From Aliishimia sp963721175 (GTDB lineage Bacteria; Pseudomonadota; Alphaproteobacteria; Rhodobacterales; Rhodobacteraceae), in contig CAVRIG010000017.1 of the NCBI GenBank assembly GCA_963721175.1, forward strand, positions 169,952 to 233,951: DNA of 64,000 bases. The letters are read 5' to 3'. Numbering within the stretch: position 1 is the first letter of the stretch; each line of letters begins with the position of its first letter. The notes beneath the pieces were generated by a model. That model made no database searches and had not been told where the DNA came from. It worked only from the letters and a program-made list of their open reading frames with translations. The position numbers were made by a program, and so were the translations under genes. Shown in pieces: positions 49,567 to 60,700 of this stretch.

Positions 49567-51199
49567 TCAGAGATCGAATTTGCCCTGCGCGCCCACAACT
49601 TCCTCGCGCGCAGCCTTCCTGAAGGCATCGTCGCGCCTCAGGGGTAAACGGACCGCGCGGTCGCGCAATTCGAGCGCCTCAGCAATGGTCACGACTTGGA
49701 TTCGGGGGACGGGCGCGAAGCCCTCGATCTCGAATTGGCCGGCCGCAGCGGCCTCGGAGATCATGGTCTTCTTACGTTCGGTCCAGGTGAGGAACACGCC
49801 GATTTCGGCCTTTTCGCGTTCGATCACGCCGCGCAGGTCACGGATCATGCCGACGCCCACGTTGTCGCCGGCCTTGACCGACACGATGGCGCGCGCGGTC
49901 TTGGCGAAATAGATGTTGCCGTCGATGCCGCGATCCGCGCCCTTCTTGCCGAGGTTGCCGGGCTGCGCGGCGATGAGCGACAGCGCCCATTTTTCGAATT
50001 CGAAATAGTAGTTCTTGTCCTCGCGCCCGCGCCGGGCGAGGTCGCGCGCGCCGGAGAGGTCCTGCGGCACGCCGTGGGTCTGGAACTCCACCTTGGGGAA
50101 GGCGTCGCGCAGGCGCTTCTCGATCAGGCCGATGGCGAGGTGGGTGACGTCGATGCCGATCCACCGGCGCCCCAGCTTCTCGGCGGCGTGCACGGTGGTG
50201 CCGCAGCCGCAGAACGGGTCGAGCACCACGTCGCCGGGATTGGAGGAGGCGGCGACGATGCGCTCCAGCAGAGCGACGGGTTTCTGGGTGGGATAGCCGA
50301 GGCGTTCTTGGGCACGAGCGTTAATGGGTGGAATGTCGGTCCAGAGGCTTTGGACCGGCATGCCCTTCAATTCATCCGCGTAACTTTTCCTGCGGATGCG
50401 CTTGGAACTATCGGATGGAAAGTGAAGGCGTCCCTCTTCGTCCCATTGCTCCATTTTTTCTCGAGAAATCATCCAGCCGTTTGGCGGTGATTTGTATCCT
50501 TTGTAGTCGTACTGCAGGTTCGGCCGGAAAGCCGGATTCACAAGGCTTGTTGCTTGATAGAGCCGGCCATCTTTGTCCTTTAGTGTGAAGCGCGTGCGAA
50601 TATATTCTTGGTAGTCAGGCGCATCTTTGTTGTATTGTACATGGAAATCAGTCCCGTTCGATTTGGCAAAAAAGAATACTGAATCAGTAGTTGCGCCGAA
50701 GCGGTTTAAGTCGTGGACTGCGCTGCTCATGCCAGGTCTGCGATGCCAGACAATTTCATTCCGAAAATTCCGCGCCCCGAAGACCGCATCGAGCAGGATC
50801 TTCAGGTAGTGGCTCGCCGTCAGGTCGCAATGCAGATAGAGCGAGCCGGTGGGCTTCAGCACCCGGTGCAGTTCCAGCAGGCGGACGGCCATCATGGCGA
50901 GGTAGGCCATCATGTCGTTCTCGCCCAGAAAGCTCCGCATCGCCCGCAGCATCTGCGCCGCCGCGCCATTGCCCGACCGCAGCACCTCGCCGAACGCCTC
51001 CTCCGCCGAGTCGGTCCAGTGCCAGGTGTCGTCGAACGCCTCGATGCGCCGCGTTGTCGGAGCCGGTCGGCCCCTTGAAGAGCACGTTGTAGGAGGCGTT
51101 CGAATTGAAGGGCGGGTCGAGGTAGATGAGGTCCACGCTTTCGTCCGCGACAAACTCGCGCAGGACGCTCAGGTTGTCGCCATAGTAGAGGTGGTTCAT
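49567..51199 (-). CDS. DNA methyltransferase fused to an Mrr-like nuclease domain (frameshift)
   Basis: The reconstructed protein is about 544 residues. It starts MNHLYYGDNLSVLREFVADE and carries the amino-methyltransferase catalytic motif VDLIYLDPPFNSN. A one-base slip near 51055 joins the main frame. That frame has a target-recognition middle region and motif I VVLDPFCGCGTTVHAAEKLG with WIGIDVTHLAIGLIE, the beta-class order. The C-terminal ~170 residues contain KKGADRGIDGNIYF, AIVSVKAGDNVGVGMIRDLR and EIGVFLTWTERKK. This resembles an Mrr/PD-(D/E)xK endonuclease domain, with SVK where QxK is usual. No separate restriction gene is adjacent. A self-contained restriction-modification or phase-control enzyme is possible. 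Confidence 0.85.
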
Positions 51200-51345
51200 G
51201 CCTGCCGTCCCCGTCGCGCGGTCGTTCCGATCCTCTTGTCGATGCAGGCTAACGCAGGGGTCGGGCTCTGGCTAGGCCCGGTCGAACATCGCGGTAAATC
51301 GTGCTCCCCCGCGTCTGGCAGTTGTCATTATCGCCCATCTGCTGG

Positions 51346-51818
51346 CTACGCGCGGGTGATGCCGATCCGCCGTCCCGCGCGCTCCGGTGTGGGAAGCTTG
51401 GCATGCTCGGCGTGCATCTTGCGCATCGCCTCCTGCGCGACTCGGGCATGGGGGCGACGCGGGGCCCGGAGAGGTCGATATGGAGGCCCATCCCTTCGCC
51501 CGTGGCCGAGAGCCAGCCGTCCTCGTGGCGGAGTTCCTGGAAGAAGTGGAAGCGCTTCTCGTCGAAATCGAGCAGTTGCGAGGTGACGTACACCTTTGCT
51601 CCCTCGTGCAGTTCTCGCAGGTAGCAGACGTGGAATTCGCCGGTGAAGGTCGTGTTGTTCGTCCGTTCCCGGTAGTCGGGGCCGAAGCCGAAGATCTCGA
51701 AGAGGTCGTCCGCCCCCCGGTCGAAGAGCACGTTGTAATAGGCCATGTTCAGGTGGCCGTTGTAGTCGATCCAGGCGGGCTCGACCGTCATGATGCGGGA
51801 GCGGTGGGGTTCGGGCAT
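51346..51818 (-). CDS. Hotdog-fold thioesterase (frameshift near 3' end)
   Basis: The reconstructed protein of about 157 residues opens MPEPHRSRIMTVEPAWIDYN. The catalytic-type motif WIDYNGHLNMAYYNVLFDRG belongs to 4-hydroxybenzoyl-CoA-thioesterase-like proteins related to the carnitine-dehydrogenase-associated type. FHVCYLRELHEGAKVYVTSQ and RFHFFQELRHEDGWLSATGE follow. A slip in the GGGGG run near 51452 leads to AMRKMHAEHAKLPTPERAGR and a stop at 51346. Substrate is probably an acyl-CoA; specific identity unknown. Confidence 0.8.
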
Positions 51819-51891
51819 GCGGGGGCTACTCGTGGGCTGTTCTGGGGTCTGGCGCAGTCAAGACGAAAGCGGCGGGAGAGGCAAGCGGGGC

Positions 51892-52941
51892 TCAGCGCTT
51901 CGCTGCGGCGATCCGATCCAGCGCGATGGCCTCGGCGATGGCTTCGGTCGGGATGCCCTCGGCCTCCGACCGGCGCAGGATGTCGCGCACGGTGTCGCCG
52001 ATACGGGCGATGTCGGCACGAGCGCGGGCGGGGTCGTGGCTCGCGTGGATCGGTTGGCCCGCGCGGATCACGCCGCCTGCATTGACCACGAAATCGGGGG
52101 CATAGGCGATGCCGCGGTCCATGAGAGCCCGGCCATGCTCCGGCCGGTCCAGCTGGTTGTTGGCGAGCCCGGCAATGCCGCGGCAGCACAGGCGGGGGAT
52201 GGTGTCGTCGTTCAGGATGCCGCCGAGCGCGCAAGGGGCGAAGATCTCCGCTTCGGTCGCGTAGATCTCGTCGGGGGCCACGGTGCGGATTCCGTGTGCG
52301 TCCGCGACGGCCGTCAGCGCTTCGGCGTTCACGTCGGTGGCGGTGACCTGCGCACCGGCCGCCACGAGTTGTCCGATGAGGTCGGCGCCGGTCTGGCCCG
52401 CGCCCTGCACGGCCACGGTCACTCCGGTCAGGCGTTCGTGACCGAGATGCGCCGCGACGGCACGAACGCCCTCGAACCCGCCGACAGCGGTGTAATGCGC
52501 AGTGGAGTCGTCGTGCACGAATGCCGAGGCGTTGGTGAAGATGTAGTCGCAGACCTCCGCCATGATGTCGGCATCCTCGGCCGTGACACCGACATCGATC
52601 GCCGTCCAGTAGAGTCCGCGGAGCCGCTGGACCTGCGCCGCCATCGCGCGCAGGAGCGCGGGTTTGTCGGGCCGGGACGGGTCGGCGATGATGACGCATT
52701 TGCCGCCGCCGAGGGGCAGGCCCGCCAGCGCATTTTTCATCGTCATGCCGCGCGAGAGGCGCAGGACGTCGCGCAACGCATCGTCGGTGGTGGCATAAGG
52801 GTACATCCGGCAGCCGCCCGCCGCCGGCCCGAGCGTGGTATCGTGGAGCGCGATGATGCCGAAAAGCCCGGCCGCGGCGTTCCGCACGAAGAGGACGGTC
52901 TCGTGATTGTCGAAGGAGGGGTGGGTGAAAAGATCGGTCAT
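51892..52941 (-). CDS. Glu/Leu/Phe/Val dehydrogenase
   Basis: This 349-residue NAD-dependent amino-acid dehydrogenase resembles leucine/valine dehydrogenases in length. The N-terminal catalytic domain shows LHDTTLGPAAGGCRMYPYAT, AGLPLGGGKCVIIADPSRPD (catalytic Lys in GGGK) and WTAIDVGVTAEDADIM. The Rossmann domain has VAVQGAGQTGADLIGQLVAA and VTATDVNAEALTAV, then AGLANNQLDRPEHGRAL and DFVVNAGGVIRAG. It reversibly deaminates a branched-chain or aromatic amino acid. The frame is intact. Confidence 0.92.
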   Translation of the reverse strand: MTDLFTHPSFDNHETVLFVRNAAAGLFGIIALHDTTLGPAAGGCRMYPYATTDDALRDVLRLSRGMTMKNALAGLPLGGGKCVIIADPSRPDKPALLRAMAAQVQRLRGLYWTAIDVGVTAEDADIMAEVCDYIFTNASAFVHDDSTAHYTAVGGFEGVRAVAAHLGHERLTGVTVAVQGAGQTGADLIGQLVAAGAQVTATDVNAEALTAVADAHGIRTVAPDEIYATEAEIFAPCALGGILNDDTIPRLCCRGIAGLANNQLDRPEHGRALMDRGIAYAPDFVVNAGGVIRAGQPIHASHDPARARADIARIGDTVRDILRRSEAEGIPTEAIAEAIALDRIAAAKR

Positions 52942-53123
52942 TGGCCTACCAGTGTGGCTGGTTCTGCGTCTGCTTGGCTGATCCGGAGAGCGATTTCAAT
53001 GGCTTTGAGCGGGCTGTTGAGGTCGGTTTTCCGAAGTTTACACGTGGGCACATATGCTCAAGCGAGTGAAACACTCTATGGTATCGCTAGCAACTTGCGC
53101 GGACATCGACGGACGGGATAAGA

Positions 53124-53385
53124 TCCTGCGCTCGAGCTCTTTCTCTTCCTACAGACTGCGCCAGTGACGATCGTCGATGCCAACGAGGTCCTGGAGCTCC
53201 GAGCCTTGGAACTCGCGCTCGAGCTCCGGCATCCGGTCTACGACTGCGTCTATCTGGCCCTCGCGGAGCGGTTGGACCGCAAGTTGATCACAGCCGATCG
53301 CCGGTTTCTCCGAGGCCTCGCCGATACCGAGCATGACGACAGGGCGATCGACCTGGCCGCCCTCGACCAGACCTCGGCAACATGA
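53124..53385 (+). pseudogene. PIN-domain (VapC-like) toxin, C-terminal remnant
   Basis: Only the second half of a PIN nuclease is present: ELALELRHPVYDCVYLALAE with the conserved Asp, and LDRKLITADRRFLRGLADTE with the last acidic site. A stop codon precedes it in frame and no N-terminal half or antitoxin is visible. It is a relic, probably inactive. It sits at the entrance of a region rich in defence-type genes. Confidence 0.7.
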
Positions 53386-53452
53386 GACGTATTCTGAGAC
53401 CAACTGCGCCGCGGGAAATTTCCATTCTGAAGACGAGTAGTTGAGTGAGACC

Positions 53453-53680
53453 ATGAACCCGACAGACATCTGCGATGTCATCGAGGCGATTGCCAAGGCC
53501 TCTTTCGATCCGTCGGAATTCGGGTTCTCCTTCGCGGAAGCCACCGACAAAGCGCGTGCCGCAGTCTCCAAGCTCCGCGGCGGCTCGCTGACGGGTCGGT
53601 GATAGCGGAGAAGCCGGGTTCCGTCTTCCTCGGCCGGAAGGTTTCGTTGCGCTTGTTCTCGATCCCGACCAGATGCGTCC
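53453..53680 (+). pseudogene. Possible 5' remnant of a large DNA methyltransferase
   Basis: A 49-codon frame begins MNPTDICDVIEAIAKASFDP and continues EFGFSFAEATDKARAAVSKL. A stop and frame change follow, then EKPGSVFLGRKVSLRL. The pattern resembles, from memory, the N-termini of large class I adenine methyltransferases used in defence systems, in which such a start is followed by a G-V-L-x-N-R-K block. Everything after about 53680 is missing. Low-confidence assignment. Confidence 0.35.
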
Positions 53681-53918
53681 CTAACAGCACGACGCACCAA
53701 TGGCCGGTTCAGTGAGCATTTGAAGCAGTTGAGCGGCAGCACTTCGGCACGGAGAAGACCTTCGAAGTTACAGAGCGGAGCCGCGCGCCGACGGGCCGGA
53801 GAATGGAAGGCCAACACTTGCCCTTCCATCTTCAAAAGGTCACTAATCAGGAAAACTCTGACCAAGCCACAGAGCTTGCTCAGTTTTCTGCCCGCAATAG
53901 CCCCACGGTAATCCCCGC
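53681..53918. other. Intergenic, no gene seen
   Basis: No convincing gene. An open frame upstream of the helicase start (from 53803) lies in a different frame and does not look like protein-coding sequence of this genome. No clear ribosome site precedes 53919. Confidence 0.35.
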
Positions 53919-56900
53919 ATGGCCGCAACACTATCCAACGTCCTGCGATATTGGCGGACATCTCTGGCGGATGGCGCGCTTGGCGAAGGGACGTTCCGAG
54001 CTGCGGATCGAAAGAGATTCTTGGATCTCCCGAATGACGCGCTCAAAACGGGTAGTCTTCCCAAGCAGCTGGTCCACACGCTGTTCCGGGGGAAGGACGG
54101 TCATGGAACGGTCTCGGTTCGCTTCTGGCCCTTGGTGACCGCACGCAAGGCCTCACATGCCGCGTCGCGCGCCGATGGGATGCCAGAGATCGTTGCACCC
54201 GTGGTCACCGAGGGCTTCTTGGATCGAGCGGGACGGATTGTGCCGACGCGCAACGCCATTGCGCGCGACGTGCTGATGCCCTTGCCCCGGGGTGCCTTTG
54301 CCCTCGGATCGGTGGAGGCGCTCGACGATTTCCTCACGACGACGCCCCTTCCCGAAATGACGACGGCCGACGGCTGGCAGGACTACCGCCAGCATTGCCG
54401 TCAGATGGTCGACGCCCTGGCGCCGGGCTGGCCCTCTGGCGAGACGGAATATTTGCCGACCGGAAGCGGCTTCATCGAGGTATCGGAAGGCGCGGATGCA
54501 ACGGTGCGCGGGATGCTGGATCTCTACGACAGCCTGTTGGCCAATAAACCGGACACGCCGCTTCTACGCCAGATTGCGTTGCCCCACCGCACTGAGATAG
54601 CGATGGATCACGGCGTCGAGAGGGAATTTTCTCGACGCCTTGGGCATTCGAACCCGCACTTCCCCCTGGCCGAACAACAACGGCAAGTCCTGGCCTGGCT
54701 CGACGCTTCGGAACCCGGCGAGGTGATCGCGGTCAACGGCCCGCCCGGGACCGGCAAGACGACGATGTTGCTCTCCGCTGTAGCGGGGCTCTGGGTAAAG
54801 GCTGCGCTCGACGGGGACGAGCCGCCTGTGATCGTCGCGGCCTCGTCCAACAACCAGGCGGTCACCAACATCATCGACGCCTTTGGCAAGGATTTCGCAG
54901 TGGGCGACGGCGTGTTTGCCGGACGCTGGTTGCCGGACATCAAGAGCTTCGGGATGTTTCTGCCGTCGCATACCCGACGCATGGAGGCCGCGCAGCGCTA
55001 TCAGACAGAGGCCTTCCAGGCGGAATGTGAATCCGTGGCCTATGTCGAGCGCGCGCGGGTCGCCTGGCTGGAAGCTGCGGGAAGGGCGTTCCCAAATGCA
55101 AAGGGTGAAGACGTCGCCAGGTTTGTCGTGAAGCTTCGGGATCGGATGATCGCAGAGGCCAATAAGCTTCGACAGCTCGACATGGCATTGGACCGACGAA
55201 GAACCTGCGCCGCCGCCCTCCTGTCCGAGCTGGGCAAAGATCCGGGCGCAGAGGAGACACGGCGTGTGGATACGCTCCGGGCAATCCAGGAAAAAGCGGA
55301 TCGACTGGCCGCCGCCCGCGCGGCATTGGATCATTACCTTGCCTCGGAATTCCTGGCTTGCTGGCCTTTTCGGTTTCCTGTCTTCGGTCCAGAGAAAGCG
55401 CGCGCTGCGGGCGCGACTGGCCATAGGCGATCGACTGGACGGGTTGCAGGACATGACCCGTGTCGAGGATATCGAAAAGCGGGTCGCAGATGCCCTGAGA
55501 CAGGGGCAGCAGCGCCTTGCTTCTGCCAAACAGCTCTTGGCCAGTGCAGAGGACCTGAGGAAACAGGCCTCGGCCAGCGATTTGGCGTTGCGCAAGGCAG
55601 CTGAGGCCTTCGGAGGCTCGGATGACCCGGACACGCTGGAGCGGCAGGCTGACCTCGGGACCCGTTTTGACCTGTTCCTGCTCGCGACCCATTACTGGGA
55701 AGGGCGGTGGCTGATGGCGATGGAAGCCGATCTCGGCATCATCACCACGTCGCATGAAAAGACCGGGCGAAAGGCCGTCGAACCACGCTGGCAACGTCGC
55801 ATGATGCTGACGCCCTGCGCCGTGGCCACTTTTGCCAGCCTGCCGGGGAAGTTGTCGTGCAGCCGCTACCAAAGCGGCAAGTTCGCGACCGAGAGCCTTT
55901 ACAACTTCATCGACCTGCTGATTGTCGACGAAGCTGGGCAGGTCCTGCCCGAAGTGGCTGGCGCCTCTTTCTCCCTGGCCAAACGCGCGCTGGTTATCGG
56001 CGACACGCAACAAATCGAGCCGATCTCTGCCGTGCCCGGCCCTGTCGATGTTGGCAACCTCAAGGACAGCGGGTTGATCGACGGCGAGGAGGTGCCCGAT
56101 CAGTTGGCCGCGAGCGGCATCCGATCCACCGACGGCAGCGCCATGCGACTTGCGCAGAAAGCCTGCAAGGTCGCGCCCTGGCCCGAGCTGGATCGCGGGC
56201 TCTACCTGTTTGAACATCGTCGTTGCCATGACGAGATCATCGGCTTCAGCAATGCCCTATGCTACAAGGGCAAACTGCGCCCGATGCGCGGCCCCGCACC
56301 GGCGGATGCGCCTCTTCCCGCGCTGGGGTATCTGCATGTCGAAGGCCGCGCTTTTTCCAACGGCGGCAGCCGCGCCAACCCGGTCGAGGCCCGCACCATC
56401 GCCGCATGGCTGGAGGAAAACCGTGCGCTTCTGGAAGGCCGCTACATCGGCCCGCTTGAGCAGATTGTCGGCGTTGTCACGCCCTTTGGCCAGCAAGTGC
56501 GCGCCATTCGCGAGGCCTGCACCGCGCGCGGCATAACCGTGGCCGGTAGTGAAGGCATGACCATCGGCACCGTGCACGCGCTGCAAGGGGCCGAACGGCC
56601 CGTGGTGATCTTCTCGCCGGTCTATTCGAAACACGCGGATGGCGGTTTCATCGACGCCTCGCCCAGCATGTTGAACGTGACGGTGTCGCGGGCCAAGGAT
56701 AGCTGCCTCGTCTTCGGCGATATGGACATCCTGGCCACGGCCCGCAGCGGTTCCCCTCGCGCATTGCTGTCCGAGTTCCTTGCGGCGAAGGGCAAAGCGT
56801 TGGATTTTGCCATGGAACCGCGCGAGGACCTGACCCGCGGCAACTCTCAAATCGAGATGCTTCAACACTCTGATGAGCACGATGCCTTCCTATTGAGCGC

Positions 56901-57315
56901 ATTAAAGGGTGAGGGGCGGAGATACATGATCGTAAGCCCTTGGGTCGTTGCCGGAACGATCGAGCGGACCGGTCTGTTGGACGCAATGGCCTCCGCTCGC
57001 CAGCGTGGGGCAGACATCCAAGTCTTTGCCGACCCTCTGCTGAACACCGGCCCGGCGGCAGGTGGGCTGAGCCAGATGGAAACCGTGGAACGCAGGCTTT
57101 CCGCGATCGGTGTCGCGGTTTGCCGAGTCCCGAAACTCCACAGCAAGATCGTGACCGTCGACACCGCGCTTCTCTGTGCTGGATCATTCAATTGGCTCAG
57201 CGCGGATAGGAACGGGCAATACGCACGTCATGAAACTTCGTTTGTCTACCGTGGCCCGCACCTTGAAGATGAAATCAAGACCATCCGGAACGGCCTTGCG
57301 CGACGCGCGAAGTAG
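53919..57315 (+). CDS. SF1 helicase with C-terminal phospholipase-D nuclease (type II Mokosh-like; one frameshift)
   Basis: The reconstructed protein is about 1,130 residues, beginning MAATLSNVLRYWRTSLADGA. An Upf1/COG1112-type helicase has Walker A VIAVNGPPGTGKTTMLLSAV (~residue 274), a long coiled insertion, Walker B FIDLLIVDEAGQVLPEVAGA (~666), LVIGDTQQIEPISAVPG, and motifs V-VI GTVHALQGAERPVVIFSPVY and NVTVSRAKDSCLVFGD. The last ~200 residues are a PLD-type phosphodiesterase with one complete HKD motif (HSKIVTVD, ~1071) and GSFNWLSAD. A slip occurs near 55375. A single protein with RNA-helicase-type and PLD domains is the architecture reported for type II Mokosh (MkoC) anti-phage systems. 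Assignment is by architecture only. Confidence 0.8.
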
Positions 57316-57397
57316 CAGTTGGCCGAATTCTGTGGAAAAACACCTGCTCGCGAGCGCAGAATTTTGGCCCTCGTGATTGGCGCAGGCGCCTTTCCTG

Positions 57398-57530
57398 TCA
57401 GGCTTTTCGCGTTTGCTGCGGTGCGGGAAAGATCTTCGGCAGTTTCCGGAGGTTCTGGGCGGTGGCGGCGAGGAGGAATTCGTCGTTCGCACGACATGGG
57501 CCGCGTAGTCGGAGCCTTCCGAGGCCGAGG
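57398..57530 (-). pseudogene. 3' end of an IS1182-like transposase gene
   Basis: One minus-strand frame reads LRGPCRANDEFLLAATAQNL followed by RKLPKIFPAPQQTRKA and a stop at 57398. That is the usual C-terminus of IS1182/IS5-like transposases. The rest of the element is missing; it is fused to an unrelated regulator fragment on its upstream side. Confidence 0.6.
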
Positions 57531-57539
57531 ATGCGTTAT

Positions 57540-57638
57540 CTCGAACCGCTCGCGGATTTCCCCAAGCGTGACACCTCCATGTCGTGCATGCGCCATCTTC
57601 GCGAGTTCAATGAGATCCTGGGCTTTGGTGAACGACAT
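57540..57638 (-). pseudogene. 5' remnant of a WYL-type transcriptional regulator
   Basis: MSFTKAQDLIELAKMAHARH followed by GGVTLGEIRERFEITH is the start of a helix-turn-helix/WYL regulator of the type commonly found in front of defence operons. After about 33 residues it runs into the transposase relic. It is divergent to the nuclease-helicase gene at 57733, where such a regulator would have sat. Confidence 0.6.
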
Positions 57639-57732
57639 ATTTGACCCTGACCGTTTTTGACGTGCCAACTCATTATGCTGAACGTGAGGGCCAAATCGAG
57701 CGAATCGTGTGTGAAGTGGAGGCCCGGATTCC

Positions 57733-60700
57733 GTGCAATTGATCGATGAAAAGCTCCTCTTCTCCGCGTCAGACCTGATGCGGTTCGCCGGCTGTGCCCA
57801 TGCGACGTCTCTCGATCTCGCCCGGATCGAGGTGCATGGTCCGGAGCCGCGGGCAGATGACGAGGAGGCGAAGCTTCTCCAGGAGATGGGGGATGCGCAC
57901 GAGGCGGCGCATCTCGACGCTCTGAAGGCCTCGGGACGCCGCGTCGTGGAAGTGCCGCGCGAGGGGCTTTCTCTCGACGCCGGCCTGGCAGAGACCAGGA
58001 AGGCGCTCGCCACCGGTGCCGATATCATCTTTCAGGCGGCGCTTCATGGCGGGGCCTGGGGCGGGTGGTCCGACTTCCTCGAACGGGTCGAGCGGCCCTC
58101 GGACTTGGGCGACTGGAGCTACGAGGTCACCGACACCAAGCTCAAGCGAAAGCCCGATCCGAAGCACCTGCTCCAACTCGTGCTCTATTCGGATCTGCTG
58201 ACCGATCTCCAGGGTGTCGCTCCCGAGGCCGCGCATGTCGAGCTTGGCAACGGTGAACGGGCCAGTTTCAGGCTGGCCGACTACGCCGCATACGCCCGGC
58301 GCGCCCGGCAGCGGCTGGAGGAGTTCGTCCGCATCCGGCCGGAAACGCGGCCGCAGCGCTGCGCCGCCTGCACGCTCTGCCGGTGGCAGGACCACTGCCA
58401 GTCGGTCTGGGACGAGACCGACAGCCTTTACAACGTCGCGGGCATCAGCACGGGCCAGATCGCGAAGCTGGAAGCGGAGGGCGTCGACGACGATGGAGGC
58501 GCTGGCCGCGCGCGACACGCCGGTGCGGCGCATGGCGGCGGCGACGCTGGAAAAGCTCGTCGCTCAGGCGCGACTTCAACACGCCCGCAAGGACGGCGGG
58601 CCGTCCTTCGAACTGCGGGCGCCGTCGCCCGGCAAGGGGTTCGACCTGCTGCCGGAGCCGCAACCCGGCGACGTCTTCTACGATATCGAGGGCGACCCCT
58701 ACTACGAGGGCGGACTGGAATACCTGCACGGGATCTGGGCCGACGGCGCCTTCACCGCCTTCTGGGCCCACGATCATGCGCAGGAGGCGCAAGCGCTCTC
58801 GGATCTCTTCGACTGGTTCCGCGCCCGTCTGGCGGCCTTCCCGCGGCCCGCATCTACCACTACGCCGCCTACGAGGTGACCGCGCTCAAGCGGCTGACCG
58901 CGAAATACGGGATCGGCGAGGCCTTCCTCGACCGGCTGCTTCGGGAGCACCGGTTCGTGGATCTCTACGCCGTGGTGCGCGGCGGGCTGCTGGCGTCAGA
59001 GAGGAACTACTCGATCAAGTCGATGGAGGCCTTCTATCGCGGCAAGCGCGAGGGCGATGTGACGACCTCTGGCGGCTCGGTCGTGGCCTACGAGGACTGG
59101 CGCGCGGACCGGCGACGACGCGATCCTCGACGAGATCCGCGCCTATAACGAGGTCGATTGCGTCTCGACCGAGGAATTGCGCGACTGGTTGGTCTCGATC
59201 CGGCCCGAGGGGCCTTGGCCGGTGCTGGCCGACGAGGGCGCGGGCGAGAAGGAGGCGGAGGCCGACGAGCGGACGGCTGCCCTGCGCGCGCAACTGGCCG
59301 CGTCGGACCTGCCCGAGGAACGGCAGCGCCTGCTGTTCGACCTGGCGCAATATCACTGGCGCGAGGCCAAGCCCGTCTACTGGTCGATCCATGACAGCAT
59401 CGCGAAGGAGGAGGACGAGCTGGTCGAGAGCGTGGATGCCGTGGGCGGGCTGATCCGGACGGGCGCGGCTGCGCCGATCAAGCAATCTATCGGACAGCGC
59501 TTCACGTTTCCGCAGCAGGAGACGCGGCTGAAGGAGGGTGCCCGGCCAGCGATCGGCTATGACGAAGAAGGGTTCATCGCAACGGCGGTTCTGCATGACT
59601 TCGATGCCGCCGCACGCAGCCTGACGCTGAAGATCGGCAAGGCCAAAGCCGACCTCTTGACGAGCGTGACCGCGCTGCATCCGGAACTGCCACTGAACAC
59701 GACGCCAATCCAGGACGCGATCACCGCAGTGATCGACGATCAATGCGGGCCCAAGGCGCTGCGTGCCGCCGACGCGCTGCTGACCCGCGCCGCGCCGCGG
59801 TTCCGGAGCGGCCCGCGCGTGGACATCCTGAACGGTCGCGATCCGGTGGAGGGCGCCATAGATGCAGTGCTGGACATGGACGGGACCGTGCTGCCGATTC
59901 AGGGCCCGCCCGGCACCGGCAAGACCTACGTCACCGCCCGCGCGATCCTTGCGCTGATCCGGGCGAGGAAGAAGGTCGCCGTGGCCTCGACCAGCCACGA
60001 GGCGGTCAAGAACGTGCTGATGGGCATCCTCGCCGCGCATGAATGGGACGATCCCGGACTTCACCCTCGTCCACAAGCTGTGCGAGGACAGCTACCCGGA
60101 GGATTGTGCGATCCAGCGGACGGACAGGAACGACGAGGACCTGTTCCGCGAGGCGGATGTGGTGGGCGGCACCGCCTGGCTCTTTTCGCGTGAGGGGCTG
60201 CGCGGGCATTTTGACCACATCTTCGTGGACGAGGCGGGGCAGGTAGGGCTGGCCAACATGCTGGCCATGTCGACCTGCGCCGAGAATGTCGTTCTGGTCG
60301 GCGACCCGCGCCAGTTGCCGCAGGTGCAGCAGGGCGCGCATCCGGCGCCTGCCGACCTGTCGTGCCTCGACTGGATGCAGGGCGGGGACGCGGCGATCCG
60401 GTCCGACCGGGGCATCTTCCTGCCCGTCACGCGGCGGATGCACCCGGACGTCTGCCGGTTCATCTCGGATCAGGTCTACGAGGGGCGGCTCGAGAGCACC
60501 CGGACACCGCGCGACAACGTGTCGACGGGGTCGCGGCGCGGCCCGCGACCGGCGCGCACCTGGTGCCCGTCGCGCACGAGGGCAACTCGCAATCCGCGCC
60601 CGAGGAGGTGGAGGCGATCCGCGCCGCCGCGCCGGAGCTGCTGACGGGCACCTGGACCGACAGCGAAGGGGACATGCGCCCGATGACCGAGGCCGACATC

